DNA from: Photobacterium ganghwense
GTDB taxonomy: Bacteria > Pseudomonadota > Gammaproteobacteria > Enterobacterales > Vibrionaceae
Direction of reading: 5' to 3'
NCBI RefSeq assembly: GCF_003025595.1
Contig: NZ_PYMI01000003.1
Location: 62,001 to 126,000, forward strand
DNA length: 64,000 nucleotides
Shown: in pieces, positions 50,924 to 60,101 of the stretch
Layout: every line of letters starts with the position of its first letter
How positions within the stretch are numbered: the first letter of the stretch is position 1
The notes under the pieces: generated by a model
Database searches by the model: none
The model's input: only the letters and a program-made list of their open reading frames with translations
Told to the model about the DNA's origin: nothing
Program-made: the position numbers and the translations under genes

Positions 50924-53014
50924 TTATCTTGTATTCAGGCTCTGTTCGATGACACGTTTAAACGGTGGCAGTGAGTCGAGTAGGGCTTTACCGTAGCGGC
51001 GGGTCAGCACACGGCGATCAAGCAGCACGACTCTACCAGAATCTTCTTCCTTACGCAGTAGACGTCCTACCGACTGGATCAGTTTCTTACTGGCCTCAGG
51101 AACGGCAATCTGCAAGAAGGGATTTCCGCCACGGCTTTCGATGTATTCTGCATGTGCTTCTTCTACAGGAGAAGTGGGAACGGCAAACGGAATTTTCGTA
51201 ATAATCAGGTTGGTCAGCAAATTGCCAGGAAGATCAAGACCTTCTGAAAAACTGCCCGTTCCAAATAATATACTGGTTTTACCCTTTTGACAGTTTTCTT
51301 TATGTTTTTTTAGAATAATGTGACGGGATTCCTCACCCTGAATCAGCAGCTCCCAGCGATTTTTTACTGCCAGTGGGCGCAGTTTGTCCGCGATCTGGTT
51401 CATTTGCCAGTATGAAGAAAAAAGCACCAGGCTGGCGGTTTCACCTTCTAGGAACTCCGGCAGTTTCTCGATAAGCAGCTCTGTGAACTGTTCAGCCTGA
51501 GGTTCCAGCGGCATTGCTGGGATAACCAGCCGGGCATTATTCTGATAGTCGAACGGCGAAGCCAGTGCCAGGAAACGTGTTGCTTCTTTTTCAAAAATTC
51601 CCGCCTGACGGCAGAAATAGTCGAAGCTGTTTAACGCTCGAAGGGTCGCCGATACCAAAATAGCCCCGACCGCCCGGCTCCACAGTAACTGATCCAGACG
51701 GTGTCCTACCTCCAATGGCGACACTTCTACGATATAGTCGTTCTCCCGATCCGGGCTTTTTTCCAGCCAGCGTGCCAGCGGCGCCCCTTTATCTTTATTT
51801 GGCTGGGCCATCTGGCTCCAGACTTTCTCTAGGTTTTCCAGACGTTGCAGGTAAAAACCGGACTCGGCCAGCGCGGGTTCGGCTAAACGAGGGGCCAGTT
51901 CATTGTCTTTATTGCGCTCCGCAATCAGATCGTGAATTTTTCCCAGTGCCTGCAAGGCTTTCTTGCAAGATTCCTTGCACCCTTTCGCTTCTTCCTGCAG
52001 CCAGGCGGGCAACTCACCATGCTCAAAGCGGTAAACTCCGTCTTTATTAAACATGGCCGGGTCAATCGTGCTGGCAATTTGTCTTAACGAAGGGATGAGC
52101 AGGGCGATGTTTTCATTGAGTGCTGTCTGGAAACGGCCGGATTTTTTATAGTCGGCCAGCTCCGCCAATTTCCCGACGGATTGGTTGAGTTTTTCCAGCC
52201 AGCTTGCCGCCCCTTTCAGGCTGGCGGCGGCGGCAGAAAAATCGCGGGCAACCTGAGGAAGGTGATGGGCTTCATCTATCACATAAATGGTTTTTTCCGG
52301 CTCAGGCAGAATAATCCCGCCGCCCAGCTCAATATCGGCCATTAACAGGGCATGGTTGGCAATGATCACATCAGCCTTTTCCAAATGCTCCCTGGCCTTG
52401 GCAAACGGGCAGTGTCGATGTTTTGGCAGTCCGGAATGGCAACTGTGTTTATCTGCCACAATCTGCTGCCAGACACGGTCGGGAATGGTGGTTGGCCAGC
52501 TGTCTCTGTCACCGTCCCATTTCTGACTTTCACTTGCTTTGAGCATCCGCTTGAGCAAATCGAGATCTGACTTTTTGGGTTTTTCATCCCATAAAGCGGC
52601 CTGTTGGCCAATTTCACTGCTACAGCTGGCTTCCAGTTTGTGGTGGCAGCAATAGCGTTGGCGGCCTTTAGCCAGGATGAAACTGAATTCCTTAGGATAA
52701 ATACGATTAAACAGAGGCAGATCTTTGTTGATGAGCTGCTCCTGCAGGGCCACGGTCGCAGTAGAAATCAGGACTTTCTTATTGTTGAACATCGCGTAGG
52801 GAATCGCCCCGAGCAGGTAAGAAAGCGACTTACCAATCCCGGTACCGGCTTCGGCCACCAACATCCGATGTTTCTTATGGTATTCACCACCAAGGGTTTT
52901 GGCGATTTCAGCAACCAGATAGTTTTGAGCCCTTCTGGGTATAAAGTTATCGAGCTGGTTACCCAGGTTCTCATAGCACTTTTTGATATCTTGCTTAATC
53001 TGGTTGTGTAACAT
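50924..53014 (-). CDS. dinG: ATP-dependent DNA helicase DinG
   Basis: A 696-residue XPD-like 5'-3' superfamily 2 helicase that resolves R-loops and forks blocked by transcription. Walker A in EAGTGIGKSLSYLLG, Fe-S cluster cysteines in the region RYCCHHKLEASC...SCHSGLPKHRHC, DEAH box VIDEAHHLPQVARD, and C-terminal motif VI (QSVGRLLRKEEDSGRV). ATG 53014 is used; the frame continues to 53080 but without a start signal. It is the promoter-proximal gene of dinG-yfcA-priC-HDAC-rsmS. Confidence 0.92.
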   Translation of the reverse strand: MLHNQIKQDIKKCYENLGNQLDNFIPRRAQNYLVAEIAKTLGGEYHKKHRMLVAEAGTGIGKSLSYLLGAIPYAMFNNKKVLISTATVALQEQLINKDLPLFNRIYPKEFSFILAKGRQRYCCHHKLEASCSSEIGQQAALWDEKPKKSDLDLLKRMLKASESQKWDGDRDSWPTTIPDRVWQQIVADKHSCHSGLPKHRHCPFAKAREHLEKADVIIANHALLMADIELGGGIILPEPEKTIYVIDEAHHLPQVARDFSAAAASLKGAASWLEKLNQSVGKLAELADYKKSGRFQTALNENIALLIPSLRQIASTIDPAMFNKDGVYRFEHGELPAWLQEEAKGCKESCKKALQALGKIHDLIAERNKDNELAPRLAEPALAESGFYLQRLENLEKVWSQMAQPNKDKGAPLARWLEKSPDRENDYIVEVSPLEVGHRLDQLLWSRAVGAILVSATLRALNSFDYFCRQAGIFEKEATRFLALASPFDYQNNARLVIPAMPLEPQAEQFTELLIEKLPEFLEGETASLVLFSSYWQMNQIADKLRPLAVKNRWELLIQGEESRHIILKKHKENCQKGKTSILFGTGSFSEGLDLPGNLLTNLIITKIPFAVPTSPVEEAHAEYIESRGGNPFLQIAVPEASKKLIQSVGRLLRKEEDSGRVVLLDRRVLTRRYGKALLDSLPPFKRVIEQSLNTR

Positions 53015-53558
53015 TTTTGAAACTTCGTAGTGGCAGGGCCGGGCATTATAGCACGAAGGTCTGAATGTGAGCGGCTGCATATTTTGTTCAAATAGTTATC
53101 CAAAATGCGAATCACCTCACGAATTGTAATTGAACTATTCTATCAATATGGTGAACACCCTTTGAGGTGAAGAAATTAACTGTAAAAACCTGCTGTTAGT
53201 AATATTTTGTCCTGTATGTGTTGTTTTTTTATCTAAATTTCAGTTTTTAATCTTGGTTGAGTGTTTTGATTGTCATCAAATATTCATGCTTTTTTGATAA
53301 AAACAATGCTCAATTAGTAGGCTTTTGTTGGTGTAAGTTATTGATATTTGATGTTTTTGATGTTTTTTTAGTTTTTGTTTAGAGGTATTTGACATTCAGA
53401 GGAATCTTCTGTCAGGATGAAGTCCGCAAATTTCTTGCTCTTGGATTCTTTTATCATTCTTTATGTTTATAGAGGATGACGGAAGCTGAGAGACAAATAA
53501 TGAAAAGGAATTCTGGAAACAGGAATTCCAGTCTAAATAAGAAAAGGCAGTGGATATC
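53015..53558. other. Long AT-rich region upstream of porin 1
   Basis: About 540 bp without a gene, containing the promoters of dinG (leftwards) and the porin (rightwards). The segment 53200-53390 is dominated by T runs with TTTGATG-type repeats (TTTGATG at 53347 and TTTTGATG at 53355). One match to the ToxR consensus in reverse orientation (TTTNA-N5-TTTNA) is at 53356-53370, but in such AT-rich DNA a match is weak evidence. Long AT-rich leaders are typical of ToxR-regulated porin genes. Confidence 0.5.
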
Positions 53559-54539
53559 ATGAAAAAAACACTTCTAGCACTTTCAGTACTAGCAGCAGGT
53601 TCTGCAAACGCAGGCATCAACCTATACGATGCAAACGGTGTAACAGTTGACCTGTCTGGTGCAGCTGAAGTTCAGTACTTCCAAAACTACGTAGACAGCG
53701 ATGCATCAAACACTGATGACGCTGGCCTGCACCTGGATGATGGTGATCTGCAACTGAACACCACTATCGCTGTAACTGACCAACTGAACGCTGTTGCTGG
53801 TATCGGCTTCAAGTTCGAAAAGCGCGACGTTGAAAACGACGAGCTGTGGGTTGGTCTTGGCGGTGACTTCGGTACACTGACTTTCGGTCGTATGCTGTAC
53901 ATCTCTGATGACATGGGCATCGGTAAAGACTACGAGCTGGGCTTCGACCAAGTTGACTTCGTTAAAACTGAAGGTAACGAAGCAATCAAATACGTATTCG
54001 ACAACGGTCAGTTCTACTTCGGTCTGACTCACGACCTGGATGCAGACGGCTCTAGCCCTGCAACTGACTACCTGAACAGCGATGGTACTGTTACTGACGT
54101 TCGTATCGGTGCACGTTTTGCAAACTTCGACGTTCGTGGTTACTACTACACAGCTGAAGACCTGGGCGACACTGATGTTGACGCGTTCAACATCGAAGCT
54201 GAATACGTAATGGGTGCATTCGCATTCGCAGCGTCTTACGGCAACGCTGAGTACGAGCAAAACACTAACCGTGCTAACAAGTCTGATGTAGACGTTTACG
54301 AAATCAACGGTTCTTACACTATGGGCAAAAACACTTTTGCTCTGGGTTACAACCATGCTGATACAGACATCGACGGTGTTGGTCACTACATCACTCGTGA
54401 CGGCGTAGACAACGTTTACGCGAACATCACTCACCAGCTACACAGCAACGTAAAAGTTTACGGTGAGCTGGGCTGGGCAGACGCTGACAATGTTGACCTA
54501 GATCTAGGTTACCTGGTTGGTATGGAAGTTAAATTCTAA
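53559..54539 (+). CDS. Gram-negative porin 1 (OmpL/OmpU-like)
   Basis: A 326-residue outer-membrane porin. The signal peptide MKKTLLALSVLAAGSANA is cut before GINLYD. The mature part alternates as beta strands and loops, with typical elements DLSGAAEVQYFQNY, LWVGLGGDFGTLTFGRM and a C-terminal strand ending in Phe (VGMEVKF), the BamA recognition signal. Codon choice is strongly biased and the minus strand is open over 240 codons, both signs of high expression. ATG 53559 is used. It resembles OmpL of Photobacterium profundum; assignment to OmpL versus OmpU is not certain. Confidence 0.9.
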   Translation: MKKTLLALSVLAAGSANAGINLYDANGVTVDLSGAAEVQYFQNYVDSDASNTDDAGLHLDDGDLQLNTTIAVTDQLNAVAGIGFKFEKRDVENDELWVGLGGDFGTLTFGRMLYISDDMGIGKDYELGFDQVDFVKTEGNEAIKYVFDNGQFYFGLTHDLDADGSSPATDYLNSDGTVTDVRIGARFANFDVRGYYYTAEDLGDTDVDAFNIEAEYVMGAFAFAASYGNAEYEQNTNRANKSDVDVYEINGSYTMGKNTFALGYNHADTDIDGVGHYITRDGVDNVYANITHQLHSNVKVYGELGWADADNVDLDLGYLVGMEVKF

Positions 54540-54572
54540 TTGTGAGCCACAGTTAGAAAACTTTCTGAAAAA

Positions 54573-54596
54573 AGCCGCCTTTATGGCGGCTTTTTG
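54573..54596 (+). terminator. Terminator of porin 1
   Basis: Stem AGCCGCC / GGCGGCT with a 5-nt loop, preceded by AAAAAA and followed by TTTTT, 34 bp after the stop. Confidence 0.92.
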
Positions 54597-54641
54597 CTAT
54601 CTTGATGGGCTTATAACAGGACAAAAAAGGACAACTTGGAC

Positions 54642-55283
54642 ATGAAAAAGTGGTTTCTAGCGCTTGGTAGCCTGGCGCTGCCTCTGGCTGCACAGGCAGG
54701 CACATTAAGCACGGGTGAAAACATTAAATTACTGGTGGTTGACGGCAAAAAGGTAGCGTCTTCCTTCTGGTCTGAGACCAGCGCTGTGAATCTGCCTGCA
54801 GGCAAACACCAGATTGTTGTGCGTTATGACGGAGAAGTGAAAGACGGCTCGAAAACCCGTATCTATACGACTCGCCCTTATCTGTTTGAGATGGAAGTAC
54901 CTACCCAGAACGCGACCATTACACTGCCTCGTCTTTCGACTTTGTCTCAGGCAGAATCTTATTTTCAGCGTGGCCCAGAGTGGCAACTGGAGCTGGCTGG
55001 TGGTGCAAAACAACCGCTGGAATACGTAGAGTTGCAAGGTAAAGGTTTTGCCGCATTCAGTGACATGGAAGCGCTGGTTGCGGAATACAACCGCGAGCAC
55101 GGCATTACCTTTGAAGAAGGTTATGCGGTAGATTTGGAAAAAGCCGCGGTAGAAGTCAGCGATAAAGGTGAAATCAGTATCACCGGTGATGCGCTGGTTC
55201 AGCTGAAACTGTGGTATAGCAAAGCCAATGCTGATGAAAAAGCAGCGTTTGAGCAGTGGGTAAAAACTCAGGCGAATCAGTAA
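54642..55283 (+). CDS. DUF2057/UPF0319 family periplasmic protein (YccT-like)
   Basis: A 213-residue exported protein; signal peptide [19 protein letters not shown] before GTLSTG. Mature N-terminus with [11 protein letters not shown] and [16 protein letters not shown] is typical of the DUF2057/YccT family. E. coli YccT (CsgI) interferes with curli assembly, but function in vibrios is not established. ATG 54642 with AAAAGGA upstream; the frame opens at a TTG 6 nt earlier. Several hairpins follow. Confidence 0.8.
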   Translation: MKKWFLALGSLALPLAAQAGTLSTGENIKLLVVDGKKVASSFWSETSAVNLPAGKHQIVVRYDGEVKDGSKTRIYTTRPYLFEMEVPTQNATITLPRLSTLSQAESYFQRGPEWQLELAGGAKQPLEYVELQGKGFAAFSDMEALVAEYNREHGITFEEGYAVDLEKAAVEVSDKGEISITGDALVQLKLWYSKANADEKAAFEQWVKTQANQ

Positions 55284-55293
55284 TCTGCTATAA

Positions 55294-55378
55294 GCCGTCA
55301 GAAGCTTGACGGCGTTGTCGGCCTGACGAAACCAGGTCAGGCAGAACTGATGAAAAACAATAGGCGGGAATGTCCCGC
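55294..55378. terminator. Cluster of three hairpins between convergent genes
   Basis: GCCGTCA/TGACGGC (55294-55313), GCCTGAC/GTCAGGC (55321-55342) and GCGGGA/TCCCGC (55364-55378) follow one another. The last is followed on the minus strand by TATTGTTTTTC and probably terminates the DksA-like gene or the YccT-like gene from the other side. Confidence 0.6.
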
Positions 55379-55411
55379 TTATTGCCGTTTTAACGGCGCT
55401 GAACGGATTTT

Positions 55412-55777
55412 TCAGGCCTCATGGTGATAGCGGCTGTGCTCTCGGCAGTGCTGGCAGCGAGGCTGAGCCGGATCTGTTTCCAGATCTTCTATATCGATCT
55501 CATCTTCACAATCAGCACACAGGCCGTACATGCCCAGTTTAATTGAGCAAATGGCGGCATCCACTTTTTCCAGTCGGGTTGCTAAATCAAACAAATTCGG
55601 AATAAATGATGATTTAGCCATAACAATTAAATCACTCAATTCCGCGCCTTCAATTGCAGCTGATGACGGAAGCAGAGTATTGAGCAACATTTCTTGCTTA
55701 AGCTCGGAATAAAGTGCAGCGTGCTCCTGCTCAAGGCGAACCCGCAGCGGTTCATAAGTTAATTCTGACGTTGCCAT
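55412..55777 (-). CDS. DksA/TraR-type C4 zinc-finger protein
   Basis: A 121-residue protein with a helical coiled N-terminal part (about 10-80) and a C-terminal four-cysteine finger (GLCADCEDEI...PRCQHCREHSR). This is the DksA/TraR/YbiI architecture, proteins that enter the RNA polymerase secondary channel. The usual DksA coiled-coil tip DxxDxA is not obvious (EGAELSDLIVMAK), so activity with ppGpp is uncertain. It is convergent with the YccT-like gene. Confidence 0.8.
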   Translation of the reverse strand: MATSELTYEPLRVRLEQEHAALYSELKQEMLLNTLLPSSAAIEGAELSDLIVMAKSSFIPNLFDLATRLEKVDAAICSIKLGMYGLCADCEDEIDIEDLETDPAQPRCQHCREHSRYHHEA

Positions 55778-56001
55778 AAGATCATCATTTTTGTTTTAGG
55801 TAAATTTAGTCTAAGTCGATTCTTAACTTTGATTGTGATTTGAATCAAACAAAGTCGGGGTTATTCCGGAATACCCGTATTTTCTCTCGGTTTTTGCGAC
55901 ACCCTTTATCCGCTATATTAGCAGGGTTAATGAGATGAGCGGCCCAAGAGCCGTGAACGATTATCAGCCTAAAATCAATCAGCCAATAAAGGAAGTGTAC
56001 C

Positions 56002-56118
56002 ATGGAGCATGGTTTTAAAGACCCATACAGCGTAAAGTACTTTTTCGGTTTTCTGCTGGCAATGGCATTGCCAACACTGCCAGCAAGTCTGACCTGGTTG
56101 GGCATTCTGTCTTCTTAA
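56002..56118 (+). CDS. Small membrane protein, 38 residues, unknown
   Basis: ATG 56002, with AAAGGAAG 8-13 nt upstream, opens a 38-codon frame: polar start (MEHGFKDPYSVKY) then one hydrophobic stretch (FFGFLLAMALPTLPASLTW) ending in LGILSS. A strong terminator follows 26 bp after the stop, giving a complete monocistronic unit. No family recognised; the ribosome-binding site and terminator are the main support. Confidence 0.6.
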   Translation: MEHGFKDPYSVKYFFGFLLAMALPTLPASLTWLGILSS

Positions 56119-56143
56119 TCAGGCAGAAACTCCCGTCTTTCTG

Positions 56144-56180
56144 AACGGCCAGCAACAAGAGTGTTGTTGGCCGTTTTCTT
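56144..56180 (+). terminator. Terminator of the small membrane protein gene
   Basis: Arms of 14 bp with one mismatch (AACGGCCAGCAACA / TGTTGTTGGCCGTT), 4-nt loop, followed by TTCTTTTG. Confidence 0.85.
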
Positions 56181-56222
56181 TTGTTGCTACACTGCCAAGA
56201 GGACAGTACCGGAATGTGATGT

Positions 56223-56609
56223 ATGGTAAAAAGAACAATACTCTTGGTTTGTGGTTGGATTTGCGTGGTATTGGGCATGATCGGTGCTTTTCTGCCGCTG
56301 TTACCAACAACACCCTTCCTGCTGCTGGCCAGTGCCTGTTTCATGCGGGGCTCGCCGCGTCTGAACCATTGGTTGCTGAGCCATCCGCAATTTGGCCCGG
56401 TGCTTGAGAACTGGCATCGTCACCGCTCGGTTTCACCTCGGGTGAAACGCCGCGCCAACATTATGATGGTGCTTAGTTTTGCCTTCTCTATTTATTGGGT
56501 GCCATTGATTTGGCACAAAGTCATGTTGCTGGTCATGCTGGCAATATTGTTGTTCTGGTTTAACCGTCTGCCAGTCAGGGAAAACCCGCCATTATCTGAT
56601 CCTCTCTAA
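56223..56609 (+). CDS. ybaN: YbaN-like DUF454 inner-membrane protein
   Basis: A 128-residue protein with an N-terminal double span (CGWICVVLGMIGAFLPLLPTTPFLLLASACF) and a C-terminal membrane pair (MMVLSFAFSIYWV, MLLVMLAILLFWF), with the conserved LPTTPFLLL motif of DUF454. Function unknown. It lies 151 bp before apt, the same order as ybaN-apt-dnaX in E. coli. Confidence 0.85.
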   Translation: MVKRTILLVCGWICVVLGMIGAFLPLLPTTPFLLLASACFMRGSPRLNHWLLSHPQFGPVLENWHRHRSVSPRVKRRANIMMVLSFAFSIYWVPLIWHKVMLLVMLAILLFWFNRLPVRENPPLSDPL

Positions 56610-56760
56610 GTGACACTCTCTATGTGACATTGGGTGGTGCAGATCTGGCGCCAGTCCTTGCTCCTGCTGCGGAAAATCACTACTATTTGAGCCGGTTTTT
56701 ATCGGCTTTTAGCCGTTTCACTTACATTTGCCCCGTTGGGAGGGGCACGGATAATCGAAT

Positions 56761-57306
56761 ATGAATCAAGATAAGCTCGCGTTGATTAAAAACAGTATTA
56801 AATCAATCCCTGATTACCCAAAACCAGGGATTCTGTTTCGTGATGTGACCAGCCTGATGGAAGATCCTGAGGCTTACCGTGCAACGATGCAGGTGCTGAT
56901 TGATCAGTACAAAGACAAGGGCATTACGAAAGTGATTGGTACTGAAGCGCGTGGCTTCCTGTTTGGTGCACCGCTCGCACTGGAACTGGGTGTCGGTTTC
57001 GTGCCGGTACGCAAGCCGGGCAAACTGCCGCGTGAAGTGATCGGCGAAAGCTACGAGCTGGAATACGGCCAGGATACGCTTGAAATCCACGTAGATGCTA
57101 TCCGCGAAGGGGACAAAGTCCTGCTGGTAGATGATCTGCTGGCAACAGGCGGTACGATTGAAGCGACCACTAAGCTGGTACGTCGTTTGGGCGGTATTGT
57201 TGAAGATGCAGCATTTGTCATTAACCTGCCTGATATCGGCGGCGAACAGCGTCTGCAAGGTATCGGCCTGAAGGTCTTCAGCATCTGTGATTTTGACGGC
57301 CACTGA
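56761..57306 (+). CDS. apt: Adenine phosphoribosyltransferase
   Basis: A 181-residue cytoplasmic purine-salvage enzyme: adenine + PRPP to AMP + PPi. The PRPP-binding motif [15 protein letters not shown] is at 121-135, with the TEARGFLFG loop at 61-69 and RKPGKLP at 84-90. The length matches E. coli Apt. It precedes dnaX by 113 bp. Confidence 0.96.
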   Translation: MNQDKLALIKNSIKSIPDYPKPGILFRDVTSLMEDPEAYRATMQVLIDQYKDKGITKVIGTEARGFLFGAPLALELGVGFVPVRKPGKLPREVIGESYELEYGQDTLEIHVDAIREGDKVLLVDDLLATGGTIEATTKLVRRLGGIVEDAAFVINLPDIGGEQRLQGIGLKVFSICDFDGH

Positions 57307-57339
57307 CAGGCTGTCTGGCCAGGTGACTGGCTAATCATT

Positions 57340-57358
57340 GGGCGCTCGTCGAGCGCCC
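57340..57358 (+). other. Hairpin between apt and dnaX
   Basis: Perfect 8-bp GC-rich stem GGGCGCTC / GAGCGCCC with a 3-nt loop, not followed by a T-run. It could slow or partly terminate transcription between apt and dnaX, or mark an mRNA processing point. Confidence 0.55.
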
Positions 57359-57419
57359 TCTCGCCCCATTATCCTCCCTGTGCTAGCATTGAGTTCTTGA
57401 TTCTGTAAGGTTAGTTAAC

Positions 57420-59741
57420 ATGAGTTATCAGGTTCTGGCACGTAAATGGCGCCCGCACCAGTTTGCTGATGTGGTGGGTCAGTCCCACGTTTTGACAGCA
57501 CTGGAAAATGCGCTTGCCCATAACCGTTTGCACCATGCCTACTTGTTCAGTGGAACAAGAGGGGTAGGTAAAACCACGATCGCCCGTATTTTTGCGAAAG
57601 GCCTGAACTGTGAGCAGGGTGTCACGGCTTCACCGTGTGGGCAGTGTGAGACTTGTCGTGAAATCGATGAGGGACGCTTTGTCGATCTGTTAGAGATCGA
57701 TGCCGCCTCACGCACCAAGGTTGAAGATACTCGAGATCTGCTGGATAACGTGCAATACAAGCCAGCTCGGGGACGGTACAAGGTTTACCTGATTGACGAA
57801 GTGCACATGCTCTCTCGTCACAGCTTTAACGCCTTACTGAAAACACTCGAAGAGCCGCCGGAATACGTTAAATTCATTCTGGCGACCACAGATCCGCAAA
57901 AGCTGCCGGTGACGATCTTGTCGCGCTGTCTGCAGTTTCATCTCAAACATCTGGATAATACTCAGATTCAGGCGCAGCTTGAGTACGTACTTACCCAAGA
58001 GCAGGTTGAATTTGAACCTCGCGCATTAAGTCTGCTGGCCCGTGCAGCTGAAGGCAGTATGCGTGATGCACTGAGCCTGACCGATCAGGCCATTGCACTG
58101 GGGAACGGCAATGTTCACGCGACTGCGGTGTCGGAAATGCTGGGCACCCTGAACACGGAACAAGCTCTGTATTTGCTGGAAGCGGTTGCCCAAGGGGAAG
58201 CGCAGCCAGCCATGGCTTGCCTGGAAGAACTGGCGGGTGTCGGCGTTGAGTGGGACAGCCTGCTGCGTGAGCTGGCTTCCCAGCTTCACCGCGTTGCCAT
58301 GTACCAGGCATTACCGGCATCGCTTGATGATTCTGTACCGGATGCCGAGCGTATTGTGCTGCTCAGTAAAGCGGTATCGCCGCAGGAAGTGCAGCTGTGC
58401 TATCAAATTGCGTTGCAAGGGCGACAGGATCTGGCTTACGCGCCGGATGGCCGTACCGGTCTGGAAATGGTGTTGTTACGCATGCTGGCGTTCCGTCCTG
58501 TTGCAGTGTCAACGGTGACGCCTCAGACGATTGCTGTTCCTGAGACGCAACCAGCAACGCAACCGGCGACTCCATCGGTCGCACGAACGCCAAGTCCTAT
58601 GGGGCAACATCCCGCGGGCCAAACGCCTGCCGGACAAGGCCAGGGGATGCAGCGCGTACAGGCCCTGAGAGCGCAGATGCAGACACCAGCTGCTCAGCCA
58701 ATGGCTCAGCCGGCGGCGACGCCTGCTTCGGTGGACACGGCGGCGCAAAGGCCGATGCCTGCGACTCACCACTATGAGAATCCGCCAGCTTACGACGCGC
58801 CGCCAGTGCCTGATTACTCTGAGTCATACGGTCCGGAGTCTCAGCATGTGGATCCGAGTGTGGCGTATCCGCAATCGCCACCGTCTGGTCAGGCTGCGCT
58901 CAGCCAGCCCGTGCATAATCAGCAAGCGAATAATCAGCCAGTGCACACTCAGTCAGCGCAACCGGCGGCAGAGCGTCCGGCTTCGGCAGCTTCTGGTCTG
59001 TTGGCGGCAAGGAACAAATTACGGAGTCAGGTGAAGCGTGATGGCGCGGCACCGGCCAGCGGAAAAAAGACCCAACCGGTACAGGCTAAAAAAGTCGCGA
59101 CCGTCAGCGTTCTCGATCGAATTGCCAGTAAGCAAAACGGTCGTCATGCTGCCGCACCTGATGCGATGCCGGTACCGGGTATGCCGGGAGGCGGTTCATC
59201 GTCACAAGCGGCACCGCACTCTACCGCACCGCAGGAATACCAGTGGCGGCCAACGGCGGAGCCTGATGAGTCTGTTGTTGTAACCGAAGTTGCTCCTGCC
59301 CAGATGAAACAGGCGTTGGAGCATGAAAAAACACCTGAAATGGTGAATTTGCTTGTCAACGAAGCGGCAAATCAGGATAGTTGGTCGGATTGGGTGACTA
59401 AGCTTAATGTAGGTCGTATGGTTCAACAGCTTGCCCTGAACTCTGCGTTTGAGCGCAGTGGCGATGCGGTAACACTGACGCTGCGGCCGAGTCAAAAGCA
59501 CCTGGATACACCGAAAGCGCGTGAGCAACTGGCTCAGGCACTGAGCGAATTGTTTGGTGCGGCTATCAGCCTCACCATCGAATTAAGTGATAGGGGACGT
59601 ACACCGCTGGAATGGCGGGAGTGCCTCTATCAGGAAAAACTGGATCAAGCCCGGCAAAGCCTGATGGCTGATCCCAACGTGAATTTCATTTGTCAGCGGT
59701 TTGCTGCTGTACTGGATGAAGATAGCGTAAGACCCTTATAG
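57420..59741 (+). CDS. dnaX: DNA polymerase III subunits tau and gamma
   Basis: A 773-residue clamp-loader ATPase (tau). Domain I has Walker A GTRGVGKTT (45-53), zinc ligands C64/C73/C76/C79, DEVH at 126-129 and the SRC motif (TILSRCLQF). Domains II-III reach about residue 365. A long Pro/Gln/Ala-rich linker (about 370-545) follows, more extended than in E. coli, then DnaB- and alpha-binding domains IV-V. A slippery heptamer at 59063-59069 with a nearby -1 stop predicts a 556-residue gamma form. It is followed by ybaB after 27 bp. Confidence 0.97.
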   Translation: MSYQVLARKWRPHQFADVVGQSHVLTALENALAHNRLHHAYLFSGTRGVGKTTIARIFAKGLNCEQGVTASPCGQCETCREIDEGRFVDLLEIDAASRTKVEDTRDLLDNVQYKPARGRYKVYLIDEVHMLSRHSFNALLKTLEEPPEYVKFILATTDPQKLPVTILSRCLQFHLKHLDNTQIQAQLEYVLTQEQVEFEPRALSLLARAAEGSMRDALSLTDQAIALGNGNVHATAVSEMLGTLNTEQALYLLEAVAQGEAQPAMACLEELAGVGVEWDSLLRELASQLHRVAMYQALPASLDDSVPDAERIVLLSKAVSPQEVQLCYQIALQGRQDLAYAPDGRTGLEMVLLRMLAFRPVAVSTVTPQTIAVPETQPATQPATPSVARTPSPMGQHPAGQTPAGQGQGMQRVQALRAQMQTPAAQPMAQPAATPASVDTAAQRPMPATHHYENPPAYDAPPVPDYSESYGPESQHVDPSVAYPQSPPSGQAALSQPVHNQQANNQPVHTQSAQPAAERPASAASGLLAARNKLRSQVKRDGAAPASGKKTQPVQAKKVATVSVLDRIASKQNGRHAAAPDAMPVPGMPGGGSSSQAAPHSTAPQEYQWRPTAEPDESVVVTEVAPAQMKQALEHEKTPEMVNLLVNEAANQDSWSDWVTKLNVGRMVQQLALNSAFERSGDAVTLTLRPSQKHLDTPKAREQLAQALSELFGAAISLTIELSDRGRTPLEWRECLYQEKLDQARQSLMADPNVNFICQRFAAVLDEDSVRPL
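59063..59089 (+). promoter_or_regulatory. Predicted -1 programmed ribosomal frameshift site in dnaX
   Basis: A AAA AAG lies in the same phase as the E. coli dnaX slippery heptamer (codons GGA AAA AAG). After a -1 slip, the next codons encode DPTGTG and end at TAA 59087-59089, giving a 556-residue gamma-like product. No strong downstream hairpin or upstream anti-Shine-Dalgarno pairing was clear by eye, so efficiency is uncertain. Confidence 0.7.
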
Positions 59742-59768
59742 ATTAACCAGACCATAGAGAGAGAACAT

Positions 59769-60098
59769 ATGTTTGGTAAAGGCGGTATGGCTAACATGAT
59801 GAAGCAGGCGCAACAAATGCAGGAGCGCATGCAGAAAATGCAAGAAGAGATCGCGAGTATGGAAGTCACTGGTGAGTCCGGTGCCGGCCTGGTAAAAGTG
59901 ACTCTGACTGGTAGCCACAGCGTGCGTCGTGTTGAGCTGGATGACAGCCTGATGGAAGACGACAAAGACATGCTGGAAGATCTGATTGCTGCGGCGTTCA
60001 ATGATGCGGCACGTCGTATTGAAGAAGCTCAAAAAGAGAAGATGGCAAGCGTGACTGGCGGTATGAACCTGCCAGCTGGCTTTAAGATGCCATTCTGA
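59769..60098 (+). CDS. ybaB: Nucleoid-associated protein YbaB/EbfC
   Basis: A 109-residue dimeric DNA-binding protein. N-terminal helix rich in Gln/Met/Lys ([19 protein letters not shown]), central [19 protein letters not shown] and a C-terminal helix, as usual. It lies between dnaX and recR (3-bp gap to recR), the order conserved across gammaproteobacteria. Confidence 0.95.
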   Translation: MFGKGGMANMMKQAQQMQERMQKMQEEIASMEVTGESGAGLVKVTLTGSHSVRRVELDDSLMEDDKDMLEDLIAAAFNDAARRIEEAQKEKMASVTGGMNLPAGFKMPF

Positions 60099-60101
60099 TA
60101 A

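Noticed and set aside
53706..54434. 242-codon open frame on the minus strand of porin 1
   Set aside because: It is a mirror of strong codon bias in a highly expressed porin; the product is Val/Ser/Thr repetitive with no start signal or family likeness.
59088..59096. Second A-run in dnaX (AAAAAAG) as another slippery site
   Set aside because: Its phase is AAA AAA GTC preceded by T, so tandem slippage would not re-pair as in A AAA AAG.
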